A DNA stretch of 40,867 nucleotides from contig NZ_JAUYTS010000095.1 in assembly GCF_030695085.1 (NCBI RefSeq), forward strand, positions 1-40,867. Reading direction: 5' to 3'. Positions within the stretch are counted from its first letter, which is position 1, and the number at the start of each line of letters is the position of its first letter. This stretch comes from Falsiroseomonas sp. GTDB lineage: Bacteria > Pseudomonadota > Alphaproteobacteria > Acetobacterales > Acetobacteraceae. The position numbers and the translations under genes were made by a program. This document shows, in pieces, positions 11,853 to 19,610 of this stretch. The notes under the pieces were generated by a model. The model was not told where the DNA came from. It saw only the letters and a list, made by a program, of their open reading frames with translations, and did not search any database.

Positions 11853-11947
11853 CGGCTGCGCTCCCCTCGCGAGGCCTTCAGCATGCACCGGAAAATGGCG
11901 CGGGCCAAATCCTTCCTGCCTCGGCGATGCCGGGGCGGAAGGAGGCC

Positions 11948-12607
11948 TCAGCCCTCCACCACCGCCACATCCAGCAGCCGCTCGATCACCTCCGGCTCCT
12001 GCGCCCCGGCGATGGCATGCCGCCCCTGCACCACGAAGCAGGGCACGCCGTTGATGCCGAGGCGATGGGCGCGGAGGTTGTCCGCGTGCACCGCCTCCGT
12101 CTCCGCATTGCCGGACAGCAGGCGGCGCGTGGCGCCGGCATCCATGCCGAGGTCGGCGGCGATGGTGACCAGCACGGACAATTCGCCGATGTCCAGGCCC
12201 TCGCAGAAATAGGCCTGGAACAGCGCATCCACCGCATCCGCCGCCACGCCATGCCGGTCTGCCAGCCGCACCAGGCGGTGCGCGTCGAGTGAAGGGGGGA
12301 TGCGGCGGATGCGGTCGAACTGGAAATCCAGCCCCTCGCCGCGGCCGAGCTCGGCGATGGTGGCGTGCAGGCGGCGGGCGCGGTCCTCGCCGCCGAATTT
12401 GCGGATCACGTAGTCCTGCCGCGGCACGCCGCCGGGGGCGATGTCCGGGTTCAGCAGGAAGGGGCGCCAGGCGATATCGGCGGCAATGTCCGGCCGCGCC
12501 CGCAGGGTGCGCCGCAGCCGGCGCGTCCCGAGGAAGCACCAGGGGCAGACCAGATCGAAGACGACCTCGATCTGCAGGCGAGCACGCGGGGGGGCGAGGA
12601 TGTTCAC
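11948..12607 (-). CDS. DsbA family oxidoreductase (FrnE / 2-hydroxychromene-2-carboxylate isomerase-like)
   Basis: A 219-residue thioredoxin-fold protein with CPWC at residues 21-24 immediately after the first strand (IEVVFDLVCPWCFLG), and a cis-Pro region near the C-terminus (INGVPCFVV). This is the FrnE-type cytoplasmic DsbA subfamily; there is no signal peptide. Such proteins act as thiol-disulfide oxidoreductases, often linked to oxidative stress. I chose GTG 12607 because the conserved family sequence begins just after it; the open frame continues about 33 codons upstream without family similarity and would overlap the neighbouring DUF4345 gene. Confidence 0.88.
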   Translation of the reverse strand: MNILAPPRARLQIEVVFDLVCPWCFLGTRRLRRTLRARPDIAADIAWRPFLLNPDIAPGGVPRQDYVIRKFGGEDRARRLHATIAELGRGEGLDFQFDRIRRIPPSLDAHRLVRLADRHGVAADAVDALFQAYFCEGLDIGELSVLVTIAADLGMDAGATRRLLSGNAETEAVHADNLRAHRLGINGVPCFVVQGRHAIAGAQEPEVIERLLDVAVVEG

Positions 12608-12639
12608 CGGCGCATGATAGCACCGTGCCGGGCCACGAG

Positions 12640-13038
12640 TCAGGCGGCGGGTTGCGGCCTTGTGTTGCGTTCCGCTTCGTGCGCGACCCGCCCCTGCCAC
12701 AGACACAGCAGCGGGGTGACGACCAGTTCCATCACCAGAGCCGCCGTCATCGGCCCGCCAGGCCAGCCCTGGCCGGGCAGCGCCGCCAGCCGGGCCAGGC
12801 CGCCCAGCACGACGATGGCGGTCAGCAGCCGGAATCGCGCCGTCCGCGCCGGAAGCGCGGGAATCGTGCTCCAGAAGCCCAGACCGATGCCGAGCAGCAG
12901 GCCCGAAAGGTAGCGAAAATGGCTGTCTAGCGCCGCATCCCAGGGCGCGGCGGCAAAGGCGCCGCCACTGGCCATCTGTGGCCCCAGCACCAGGCCCGCG
13001 GTCCCGGCGAAGACCGGAACGCAGCCGCCCAATGCCAC
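12640..13038 (-). CDS. DUF4345 family membrane protein
   Basis: A 132-residue hydrophobic protein with about four membrane helices. The stretch LDSHFRYLSGLLLGIGLGFW around residues 36-57 is the signature of DUF4345, a family of small inner-membrane proteins of unknown function. The start is a GTG at 13036-13038; family resemblance (RHRALQLAVALGG) continues a few residues upstream in the same frame but I find no ATG, GTG or TTG there. It sits between the DsbA-like gene and a tiny membrane protein gene, all on the minus strand. Confidence 0.8.
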   Translation of the reverse strand: MALGGCVPVFAGTAGLVLGPQMASGGAFAAAPWDAALDSHFRYLSGLLLGIGLGFWSTIPALPARTARFRLLTAIVVLGGLARLAALPGQGWPGGPMTAALVMELVVTPLLCLWQGRVAHEAERNTRPQPAA

Positions 13039-13064
13039 TGCCAGTTGCAGCGCGCGGTGGCGGG

Positions 13065-13235
13065 CTACCAGCGCGGCAACGGGTCGTAGGGCTGCACCCG
13101 TACCGCCGGTTCGAAGGCCGCGCGCACCACGTCTCCGCCGCCCAGGCTGGCTGCGGCGATCAGGACCACCGCACCGATCAGCAGCGCTGACCGTAGCAGG
13201 CGCTTCCGGCGCTTCGAGGGGGGGGTTGGCTGCAT
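13065..13235 (-). CDS. Small single-pass membrane protein, unknown
   Basis: A 56-residue frame from ATG 13235: a basic N-terminus (PPSKRRKRLLR), one strong membrane helix (SALLIGAVVLIAAASLGGG) and a short soluble tail ending LPRW. The positive-inside charge pattern and hydrophobic core look like a real protein and not a shadow frame. The frame lies 26 bases before the DUF4345 start on the same strand, so the two may be co-transcribed. No family recognised; the upstream extension of the frame is Arg-rich and unlikely to be translated. Confidence 0.5.
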   Translation of the reverse strand: MQPTPPSKRRKRLLRSALLIGAVVLIAAASLGGGDVVRAAFEPAVRVQPYDPLPRW

Positions 13236-13351
13236 GGCGCGGACCCTAAGCCGAGCGGTGCGGACGCGTCTACTCAAGGTTGCGATCTCGAATCGGAGAC
13301 GGCGTGCGCGTGTCTTGCGCCGATCCCGCGCCGCCATCCGCACCGTGTGTC

Positions 13352-13370
13352 ACCGCCGGCAACCGGCGGT
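13352..13370. other. Strong short hairpin in spacer
   Basis: ACCGCCGG (13352-13359) and CCGGCGGT (13363-13370) form a perfect 8-bp stem with a CAA loop. It lies between two minus-strand genes (ends 13505 and 13235), so it may mark the 3' end of the upstream transcript, but no U-run follows on the minus strand. Confidence 0.35.
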
Positions 13371-13400
13371 TTGCTGAGCGGCGCGCTTTGCCTGGGCTTC

Positions 13401-13438
13401 GGTACATTATCCGCATGAATACACCTGGTACATCATCC
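13401..13438. repeat. Imperfect 12-bp direct repeat in spacer
   Basis: GGTACATTATCC (13401-13412) recurs as GGTACATCATCC (13427-13438), 11 of 12 bases equal, with starts 26 bases apart. The second copy is nested in an inverted repeat CCTGG-8-CCAGG (13424-13441). The surrounding spacer 13236-13504 is less GC-rich than the genes and has no convincing coding frame. The repeat may be a regulator site, but there is no obvious gene start next to it. Confidence 0.35.
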
Positions 13439-13504
13439 AGGCTGGCGAGATTCGGCCGCGGTACGATACGTTTTTCAAGGCGCGCGAAACGGAACCACGC
13501 CGAT

Positions 13505-13873
13505 TCACCCGGCGTTCACATATTCCGGAGCGGAGGCCTGAAAGGCGCTGATCGCCCGCGTCGCGGCATCCCGGGTTGCCACCAGCGCGGCCAGCATGGC
13601 GCCGGCCTGCTTCACGGCGGCCGGTTCGCTCGAATCGAGGTCGGAGACCTGCTCCTCGGCATGCCCGACGCCTTCGCTGAGTTGCTCGCGCAGCTCATCC
13701 AGCCACTCGCGAACCTCCATCCGGTCGAAGGCCGCGGTGGCGGTCCATTCGCCGGCGATCGTCTCCACTTCACGGGCCATGCGGCCGGGCGCTGCGCCCT
13801 TGCCGGCAAGCGCCAGCAGCCGGGTCAGCGCCGCATCGACAGGTCGCACCTGCCTCGGCTTGCGAGCAGCCAT
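13505..13873 (-). CDS. Hypothetical helical protein
   Basis: A 122-residue protein, soluble, Ala/Glu-rich and probably all alpha-helical, with no membrane segment or signal peptide. ATG 13873 was chosen because AAGGTGG lies about 7 bases upstream; an in-frame ATG two codons earlier is too close to that site. The minus-strand upstream region contains TATGAT near 13910, a fair -10 element. It is divergent from the chemoreceptor gene. I do not recognise a family; the even spread of Glu and Ala suggests a coiled or bundled structure. Confidence 0.65.
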   Translation of the reverse strand: MAARKPRQVRPVDAALTRLLALAGKGAAPGRMAREVETIAGEWTATAAFDRMEVREWLDELREQLSEGVGHAEEQVSDLDSSEPAAVKQAGAMLAALVATRDAATRAISAFQASAPEYVNAG

Positions 13874-14024
13874 GATCATCCACCTTTCAGGGGACTCGCA
13901 CTGTATCATATTCTGGTTTTGTTCCAAGCGCTGATGACGTTGCCAGGGTCACATCCGCTTCACAGGTGATTAGCTAAAACAACTTAATGTCATCACGGGA
14001 CCAACCCGGAGACTCTCAGCCCCC

Positions 14025-15992
14025 ATGCCCACATCCGCCCCAGCCGCCTCCGCGATCGGCGGTATCCGCGCGCGCCTGATCGCCGGCTTCATCGCGGTGC
14101 TTACCCTCATGATCGTGCTGGCCGCGGTGGCGGTGCAGCGGGTGAATGGCATCAGCGCCAGCCTCACCGCGATCAACGACATCAACAGCGTCAAGCAGCG
14201 CTTCGCCATCAACTTCCGTGGCAGCGTGCATGACCGCGCGATCAGCCTGCGCGACGTGGTGCTGGTGACCGTGCCGGCCGAACGCGCCGCCGCCCTGGCT
14301 GATATCGACCGGCTGGCCGCGGATTATGCCGCCAGCGCCACGCGGCTGGACGCGATGATGACCGGCGGCGCGGAGGTCACGGCGGCCGAACAGCGCATCC
14401 TCGCCTCGATCAAACAGACGGAGGCGCGGACCATGCCGCTGGTCGCCCAGGTGGTCGCGGCCCAGCAGGCCGGGGAGGCGGCGCGGGCGCACAGCCTGTT
14501 GCTGGAACAGGCGCGCCCGGCCTTCATCGAATGGCTGGCGCGCATCAACCAGTTCATCGATCTGCAGGAGGAAAAGAACCAGCTCATCGCCCGCCAGGCG
14601 CGCGACGTGGCGGAGGGCTTCCAGCTTCTGATGCTGGGGCTGCTGGGGGCCGGGCTGCTGCTCGGCGCCGGCATCGCCTTCTGGTCGATGCGGGCCATCG
14701 CGCCGTTGCGGGCGCTGTCGGGCGTCATGCTCCGCATGGCCGATGGCGACCTCGACGCGCAGGTTCCCGGATTGGGCCGCCGCGACGAGGTTGGCCGCAT
14801 GGCGGAATCGGTGGAGGTGTTCCGCACCCAGGGCCAGGAAGCCCGCCGCCTGCGCACCGAACAGGATGCCGAGCGCAGCGCCGCCCGCACAACCCAGGTC
14901 GCCGCGCTGCGCGGCATGGCGGACCGGGTGGAGAGCGAGACGGTGGCGGCGATGGATGGCATCGCGCGCCAGGCGCGCAGGCTGGCGGCGGAATCGGAAG
15001 CGATGGCCGGCGCCGTCGCGCGGGTCGATCAGAATGCCGGCGCGGTCGGCAGCGCGGCGGAGGAATCACTCGCGGTGGCGGAGACGGTGGCCTCGGCGGC
15101 GGAGGAACTGACCGCGTCGATCCGCGGCATCACCCAGCAGGTGCGCGAGGCCGCGGAGGTCAGCCGCGCCACGGCGGCCGACAGCACGGAGACGGAGACG
15201 GTGATCGTCGCACTATCCGCCGCCGTCGGCCAGATCGGCGATGTGACGCGGCTGATCCAGGACATCGCGGGCAAGACCAATCTGCTGGCGCTGAACGCGA
15301 CCATCGAGGCCGCACGCGCCGGCGATGCCGGCAAGGGCTTCGCCGTGGTGGCCGGGGAGGTGAAGGGGCTCGCCGCGCAGACCGCGAAGGCGACGGAGGA
15401 GATCGGCCAGCATATCGCCGCCGTCAGCCAGCGCACCGCTGCGGCGGTGGCGACGGTGCAGCGCATCGCCCAATCCGTGGCGCGGCTGGACGCGCTGGCC
15501 GCGGGGCTGGCGGATGCGGTCGGCCAGCAGGACAGCGCGACGCGGGAGATTGCCCGCAGCATCGCCTCCTCCACCGAGGCGACGCGGGAGGTGACGCAGC
15601 GCATCGGCCAGGTCTCGGCCGATGCCCGCGACGCCGGCGAACGCGCCGGTCGCAGCCGGCTGGAAACCTCGGCCCTGGCGGCGGAGGCGGAAGGCCTGAC
15701 GCGCCAGGTGGTCGGCATCCTGCGCACCGCGGTGCCGGAGGTGGATCGCCGCAACCATCCTCGCACCGCGCAATCCGGGCAGGCGGTGCTGGAGATCGGG
15801 CGGCAGCGGCTGACGGTGGAGATGCACGATGTCGGCCCCGGTGGTGTCGGCGTTCTGGGGGAGCTGGAGGTGGCACCCGGCACGCGCGGCACGCTGCATC
15901 TGCCGGGCCAACCGCCACGGACGGTGGAGCTTCGCAACCGGAATGGCGGCCGCGCAGGTTTCGCCTTCCTGGATGCAGGGAAGGCGGCCTGA
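14025..15992 (+). CDS. Methyl-accepting chemotaxis protein with C-terminal PilZ domain
   Basis: A 655-residue chemoreceptor: membrane helix 1 at about 17-37, periplasmic four-helix-type ligand domain 38-200, helix 2 at 201-221, HAMP 222-275, and a cytoplasmic signalling coiled coil whose tip (residues 411-450, with [17 protein letters not shown]) contacts CheA and CheW. After the coiled coil a PilZ-like domain occupies about 575-655. Its RxxxR motif is present (R576, R580), but the second motif reads DVGPGG where DxSxxG is expected, so Ser is replaced by Gly at 604. PilZ domains bind c-di-GMP; whether this one still does is uncertain. GGAG lies about 12 bases before the ATG. No che genes are in the window, so it is an orphan receptor. 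Confidence 0.93.
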   Translation: MPTSAPAASAIGGIRARLIAGFIAVLTLMIVLAAVAVQRVNGISASLTAINDINSVKQRFAINFRGSVHDRAISLRDVVLVTVPAERAAALADIDRLAADYAASATRLDAMMTGGAEVTAAEQRILASIKQTEARTMPLVAQVVAAQQAGEAARAHSLLLEQARPAFIEWLARINQFIDLQEEKNQLIARQARDVAEGFQLLMLGLLGAGLLLGAGIAFWSMRAIAPLRALSGVMLRMADGDLDAQVPGLGRRDEVGRMAESVEVFRTQGQEARRLRTEQDAERSAARTTQVAALRGMADRVESETVAAMDGIARQARRLAAESEAMAGAVARVDQNAGAVGSAAEESLAVAETVASAAEELTASIRGITQQVREAAEVSRATAADSTETETVIVALSAAVGQIGDVTRLIQDIAGKTNLLALNATIEAARAGDAGKGFAVVAGEVKGLAAQTAKATEEIGQHIAAVSQRTAAAVATVQRIAQSVARLDALAAGLADAVGQQDSATREIARSIASSTEATREVTQRIGQVSADARDAGERAGRSRLETSALAAEAEGLTRQVVGILRTAVPEVDRRNHPRTAQSGQAVLEIGRQRLTVEMHDVGPGGVGVLGELEVAPGTRGTLHLPGQPPRTVELRNRNGGRAGFAFLDAGKAA

Positions 15993-15995
15993 CGG

Positions 15996-17246
15996 TCAGC
16001 CCTCCAGGCTGTGCTGCGCGAAGAACTGCAGCATGGCGCGGGAGGCATCGGGCCCGCGCGGGTCCGTATAGCTGCCGGCGGTATCTCCGCCGGCCCAGGC
16101 ATGGCCGCCGCCATGCACCAGCCATTGCTCCAGCAACACCCGCCCCCCCGCATCCGCCTGGCAGATGCGGGTGTAGCCATGGCCGCCCGGCACCTCGCCG
16201 CGCGTGGTGCTGGTGCGAAGCCCGGCGGCGGCGGCACGGGCGATCACCTGGTCGCCATTCACCGGATGCACGGTGGCATCGCGGTCCGCGTGGAAGACGA
16301 TGGTCGGCACCGGGCGCCCCGCCGGCGTCCGCACCGGGCCACCGCCCTTCATCGCGGCGAAGGCGGAGGGCATGTCGCGGGCCGCGCCGCAGGCCAGGCC
16401 GGAATGCACGCCGACCGCGGCGAAGATGTCCGGGTAGGCCTCACCCATGATGGCGGCCGCGGCGCCACCGGCGGACAGGCCGGCGGCGTGGATGCGCCGC
16501 GCATCCACCGCGTGCTCATCCATGATCTGGCGCACCATGCCGGCGATCAGCGCAGGCTCGCCGCGGTCCCGCGCCTGGTCGCCGGGCTTGAACCAGTTCC
16601 AGCAGCGCTGCGCATTCGCCGCCTTGGTCTGGCCGGGATACAGCACCAGCCGCGGCGTTTCCTCCGCCAGGGCGTTCATCCGGGTGCCGGAGGCGAAATC
16701 CTCCGGCGTCTGGGTGCAGCCATGCAACATGACCAGCAGCGGCACCGGGCCGGCGGGCAGGTTGGCGGGGATGTACAGGCGATACTTTCGCTCACCGGCC
16801 GCACCGCTGAAGCCACCGGACAGGAACCGGGCGCCGGCGGGCGTGGCCGGCCCGACAGGGCGTGGGCCACGGGTTCTGAAGCCGGGCGTCTTCAGGCCGG
16901 GGGTCTTGAGTCCTGGGCTCTTCAGGCCGTGGCTCTTCAGGCCGGGAAAATGCGTGGTGCCATCCGGGTCCACATCAAAGATCCGGCCGCGCGCGGCGGC
17001 ATGGGGCTGCGCCGTTGGGTCTGGGCGCGGCTGCGCCGAGAGGTCTGGGCGCGGCTGCGCCGTGGGGCCCGGGCGCGACTGCGCCGAGGGGCCGTGTTGC
17101 GGCTGCGCCGGGGCGTTCAGCGCGCCTTGCAACAGGGCGGCGGCTTCCTTCAGCCGTCCCTGGCGGGTCAGCTTCATGGCCTCGGCCATGCCGGTTGGCA
17201 TCATGCGATACATGGGATCAGTTTCTTCCGGGGAGAGAAGGGTCAT
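15996..17246 (-). CDS. PHB depolymerase family esterase
   Basis: A 416-residue protein. Residues 12-45 are a short helical segment (MPTGMAEAMKLTRQGRLKEA) common in this family, then a repetitive linker (52-126), then the alpha/beta hydrolase domain: oxyanion motif LHGCTQT at 174-180, lipase box GLSAG with nucleophile Ser258, and a conserved HSGLACG. Members hydrolyse poly(3-hydroxybutyrate) or its oligomers. No classic signal peptide is visible, which fits an intracellular granule-associated enzyme, though this is inference. ATG 17246 overlaps the CopG stop (ATGA); ATG 17213, preceded by GGAAGAA, is a strong alternative start. The linker contains two tandem repeats listed separately. Confidence 0.88.
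   Translation of the reverse strand: MTLLSPEETDPMYRMMPTGMAEAMKLTRQGRLKEAAALLQGALNAPAQPQHGPSAQSRPGPTAQPRPDLSAQPRPDPTAQPHAAARGRIFDVDPDGTTHFPGLKSHGLKSPGLKTPGLKTPGFRTRGPRPVGPATPAGARFLSGGFSGAAGERKYRLYIPANLPAGPVPLLVMLHGCTQTPEDFASGTRMNALAEETPRLVLYPGQTKAANAQRCWNWFKPGDQARDRGEPALIAGMVRQIMDEHAVDARRIHAAGLSAGGAAAAIMGEAYPDIFAAVGVHSGLACGAARDMPSAFAAMKGGGPVRTPAGRPVPTIVFHADRDATVHPVNGDQVIARAAAAGLRTSTTRGEVPGGHGYTRICQADAGGRVLLEQWLVHGGGHAWAGGDTAGSYTDPRGPDASRAMLQFFAQHSLEG
16869..16946 (-). repeat. 15-bp tandem repeat encoding PGLKx units
   Basis: About five copies of a 15-base unit encode PGLKS, HGLKS, PGLKT, PGLKT and PGFRT in the linker of the PHB depolymerase. The copies are close at DNA level, which suggests recent expansion by slippage. 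A Lys-rich flexible linker could bind polymer or anionic surfaces, but that is speculation. Confidence 0.75.
17004..17093 (-). repeat. 24-bp tandem repeat encoding AQPRPDxT-type units
   Basis: Three to four copies of a 24-base unit encode PSAQSRPG, PTAQPRPD, LSAQPRPD and PTAQP within the N-terminal linker of the PHB depolymerase. The DNA copies differ at only a few bases. The encoded stretch is Pro/Gln-rich and surely disordered. Confidence 0.75.
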
Positions 17247-17668
17247 GCGATGCGGTCGGCCAGCGCCGCACGAATGGCGGGGCTGGCCTGCAACGCGCCG
17301 AGGACGGAGACGGTAGCGATGGTGGCGCGCGCAAGTTCCGGCGTGACGTCGGCGGCGATGCTGGCCAGGCCGAGCACGCGGATATCCAGCATCCGGCCTT
17401 CCGCCTGCGCGGCTTCCAGATCGCGACGCGTGATGTGGCGCAGGCCGAGATCCAGGCTGCGCCGGCGCACGGATTGTTGTGCGGCCTCCGCATGGCGCTC
17501 AACCTGGTTGCGGATGGCGGTGCGGATGAAGTCGGTGCGGTTGGAGTAGAAGCCGTCCTGCACCAGCAGGTCGATATGGCCGAGATCGATGTAGCCGAGA
17601 TTGACGGTGATCTTCTCGCTATCGCCGGCCGGCCGCAGGGGCCGTTGTGTTTCGCTCATGCCATCCAT
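17243..17668 (-). CDS. CopG family (ribbon-helix-helix) transcriptional regulator
   Basis: A 141-residue protein whose residues 18-55 (KITVNLGYIDLGHIDLLVQD, then GFYSNRTDFIRTAIRNQ) form a ribbon-helix-helix DNA-binding fold: a beta strand with alternating polar residues, then two helices with the SNRTDFIR turn. The C-terminal two thirds is helical and of unknown role. It overlaps the PHB depolymerase start by 4 bases and follows the phasin gene, so it most likely controls granule-related genes and itself. Four phased hexamers at its 5' end look like its operator. The start could be ATG 17668 or ATG 17659 (MSETQ); the latter would put all operator hexamers upstream of the gene. Confidence 0.88.
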   Translation of the reverse strand: MDGMSETQRPLRPAGDSEKITVNLGYIDLGHIDLLVQDGFYSNRTDFIRTAIRNQVERHAEAAQQSVRRRSLDLGLRHITRRDLEAAQAEGRMLDIRVLGLASIAADVTPELARATIATVSVLGALQASPAIRAALADRIA

Positions 17669-17700
17669 ACGCCATCCAGGTGGATGGTAGATGGATGGCG
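17661..17700. promoter_or_regulatory. Candidate operator array of the CopG-type regulator
   Basis: Two CCATCC hexamers (starting 17661 and 17672) face two GGATGG hexamers (starting 17682 and 17693), with start spacings of 11, 10 and 11 bases, about one helical turn each. CGCCATCCA (17670-17678) and TGGATGGCG (17692-17700) are exact inverted copies. Ribbon-helix-helix dimers bind short sites in tandem on one DNA face, so this symmetric array directly at the start of a CopG gene is a likely autoregulatory operator. Confidence 0.5.
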
Positions 17701-17778
17701 CGGGTCACCTCTTCAAGCGTGGCGCGGTAACGGGCGCGGCATCGGCGCCGCGCCCGCGCCGCTTGTCGGCCTGCCTGG

Positions 17779-18090
17779 TCAGGAAGTCGGCTGGGACGTC
17801 TTGGCCGGCTCCTGCAGGATCTTCCAGGACCGCCCGGCCTCAGTGGAATAGGCCTCCAGCGCGCCCTGCATGAAAGCGGCCTGGCGCTGCATCAGATCCG
17901 TCGGGTTCGGGCAATCGGCCAGACTCTGGAGAAAGGCGGCCTGGGCCTGCATGCGTTGCGCCATGAAGCGCATCATCTCCCCATAAAGCTTCACCGGCGC
18001 ATCCAGGCCTGGCTGCGGCCAGTCGAGCGGGTTGAGCGGCTGGCTCGCTGAGCTGGGCTTCTCGGCGGCGGCGGCGTGACGGTTCGACAT
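17779..18090 (-). CDS. Phasin family protein
   Basis: A 103-residue helical protein. After a disordered Ala/Ser/Pro lead comes an amphipathic region rich in Met, Gln and Ala (YGEMMRFMAQRMQAQAAFLQ, then LMQRQAAFMQGALEAYSTEA), the pattern of small phasins that coat polyhydroxyalkanoate granules. ATG 18090 was chosen: AGGAAAGGGGA lies about 7 bases upstream; a TTG two codons earlier is less likely. The neighbours (PHB depolymerase and CopG regulator downstream, MaoC-Pta divergent) support the assignment. Short length is normal for this type. The identification rests on composition and context more than on a single motif. Confidence 0.75.
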   Translation of the reverse strand: MSNRHAAAAEKPSSASQPLNPLDWPQPGLDAPVKLYGEMMRFMAQRMQAQAAFLQSLADCPNPTDLMQRQAAFMQGALEAYSTEAGRSWKILQEPAKTSQPTS

Positions 18091-18158
18091 GGTCAATCCC
18101 CTTTCCTGCGGAAGTCGCCGGGCAGGGGTAGCGTTCTGTCATCTTCCACAACCTTGAT

Positions 18159-18172
18159 CTGCCGCAACGCAG
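18159..18172. promoter_or_regulatory. Possible PhaR-type operator (CTGC-6-GCAG)
   Basis: CTGCCGCAACGCAG lies in the 140-bp divergent region between the phasin gene and the MaoC-Pta gene. PhaR of Paracoccus is known to bind TGC-rich palindromes of the form CTGC-N3/4-GCAG near phasin genes; here the spacer is 6, so the match is imperfect. No phaR gene is in the window. Confidence 0.3.
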
Positions 18173-18230
18173 CGGGGCAAATGGGGCGCTAGGGGCACAC
18201 AGGCGCGTGATGCCGTCCGGGGTGAAGGTC

Positions 18231-19610
18231 ATGGATCAGGAATTGCTTCGCAACCGGACCTTCGAGGAGATGCAGCCGGGCGAAAGCGCCAGCCTCGTCC
18301 GCATCGTCGGTCGTGATGACATCGAGCTGTTTGCCAGTGTCTCCGGCGATGTGAACCCGGCGCATCTGGATGCCGCCTTCGCCGCCACCGGGCGCTTCGG
18401 CCATATCGTGGCGCATGGCATGTGGACGGCGGCGCTGATCTCCGCCGTGCTCGGCACCCATCTGCCGGGGCCGGGCACCATCTACCTCGATCAGTCGCTG
18501 CGCTTCCTGAAGCCGGTGGCGCCGGGGGACACCATCACGGCCACCGTGACGGTGCGGGAGAAGCTGGCCGAACGCCGCATGGTGCGGCTGGCCACCAGCT
18601 GCACCAACCAGAAGGGGGAGGAGGTTCTGGCGGGGGAGGCGCTGGTGCTGGCGCCGGACCGCAGCATCGCCTGGCCGCGCACGCGCCTGCCGGATGTCTC
18701 GCTGCGCCGGCATGACCGCTACGATGCCTTCCTGCAGCGCGCCCAGGCCGGTCCTCCGCTGCGCGCCGCCATCGTGCATCCCTGTTCCGCCGCCGCCATC
18801 CTCGCGGCCGTCGAGGTGCGGCAGCAGGGGCTGCTGGAGCCCATCCTGGTCGGGCCGGAAGCCAGGATCCACGCCGCGGCGGCGGAGGCGAAGGTCTCGC
18901 TGGATGGCTTCACCATCGAGCACGCCCCGCACAGCCATGCCGCCGCCGCGCGGGCGGTGGAACTGGCGGCGAGCGGCCGCGTCGCGGTGCTCGCCAAGGG
19001 CAGTCTGCACAGCGACGAGCTGATCGGCGCCGTGGTGGCGCGCGAGTCCGGCCTGCGGACGGAACGGCGGGTCAGCCATGTCTATGCGATGGAGGTGCCG
19101 GCCTATGCCAAGCCGCTGCTGATCACGGACGCCGCCATCAACATCCTGCCGACGCTCGAACACAAGCGGGACATCTGCCAGAACGCCATCGACATGCTGC
19201 GCAAGCTCGGCATGGAGCAGCCGCTTGTCGCCGTGCTGGCGGCGGTGGAGACGGTGAACCCCGCCATGCCCTCCACCCTCGATGCCGCGGCGCTGACGGT
19301 GATGGCATCCCGCGGGCAGATCACCGGGGCGCGGGTGGATGGGCCGCTGGCCTTCGACAATGCGATCAGCCCGGATGCGGCGCAGAGCAAGGGCATCGTC
19401 TCCCCGGTCGCGGGGCAGGCGGATATCCTGCTGGTGCCGGATCTGGAGGCGGGGAACATGCTGGCGAAGCAGCTGATCTACCTGGCCGGCGCCACGGCGG
19501 CTGGGCTGGTGCTGGGCGCGCGGGTGCCGATCATCCTGACCAGCCGGGCGGATTCGCTGGCGACGCGCATCGCCTCCGCCGCCCTGGCGAAGCTGGTGGC
19601 CACCGCATGA
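18231..19610 (+). CDS. Bifunctional MaoC-type enoyl-CoA hydratase / phosphate acetyltransferase
   Basis: A 459-residue fusion. Residues 1-140 are a hot-dog MaoC domain with the hydratase motif SGDVNPAHLD (Asp40, His45) followed by GRFGHIVAHGMW. Residues 150-459 are a phosphate acetyl/butyryltransferase domain with conserved VYAMEVPAYAKPLLITDAAI-type sequence and a C-terminal SRADSLATRIASAALA. It converts acetyl-CoA and phosphate to acetyl phosphate, which the next gene's kinase uses; the hydratase half may feed or draw on 3-hydroxyacyl-CoA. ATG 18231 is the start that places the MaoC domain at the usual distance; a GTG 24 bases upstream is possible. Its stop overlaps ackA by 4 bases. This fusion is well known next to ackA in alphaproteobacteria. 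Confidence 0.92.
   Translation: MDQELLRNRTFEEMQPGESASLVRIVGRDDIELFASVSGDVNPAHLDAAFAATGRFGHIVAHGMWTAALISAVLGTHLPGPGTIYLDQSLRFLKPVAPGDTITATVTVREKLAERRMVRLATSCTNQKGEEVLAGEALVLAPDRSIAWPRTRLPDVSLRRHDRYDAFLQRAQAGPPLRAAIVHPCSAAAILAAVEVRQQGLLEPILVGPEARIHAAAAEAKVSLDGFTIEHAPHSHAAAARAVELAASGRVAVLAKGSLHSDELIGAVVARESGLRTERRVSHVYAMEVPAYAKPLLITDAAINILPTLEHKRDICQNAIDMLRKLGMEQPLVAVLAAVETVNPAMPSTLDAAALTVMASRGQITGARVDGPLAFDNAISPDAAQSKGIVSPVAGQADILLVPDLEAGNMLAKQLIYLAGATAAGLVLGARVPIILTSRADSLATRIASAALAKLVATA

Noticed and set aside
15987..16000. CTGAC/GTCAG symmetry between the chemoreceptor and PHB depolymerase stops
   Set aside because: The arms are 5 bases with a 1-base gap; too short to fold and explained by two adjacent TGA stops.
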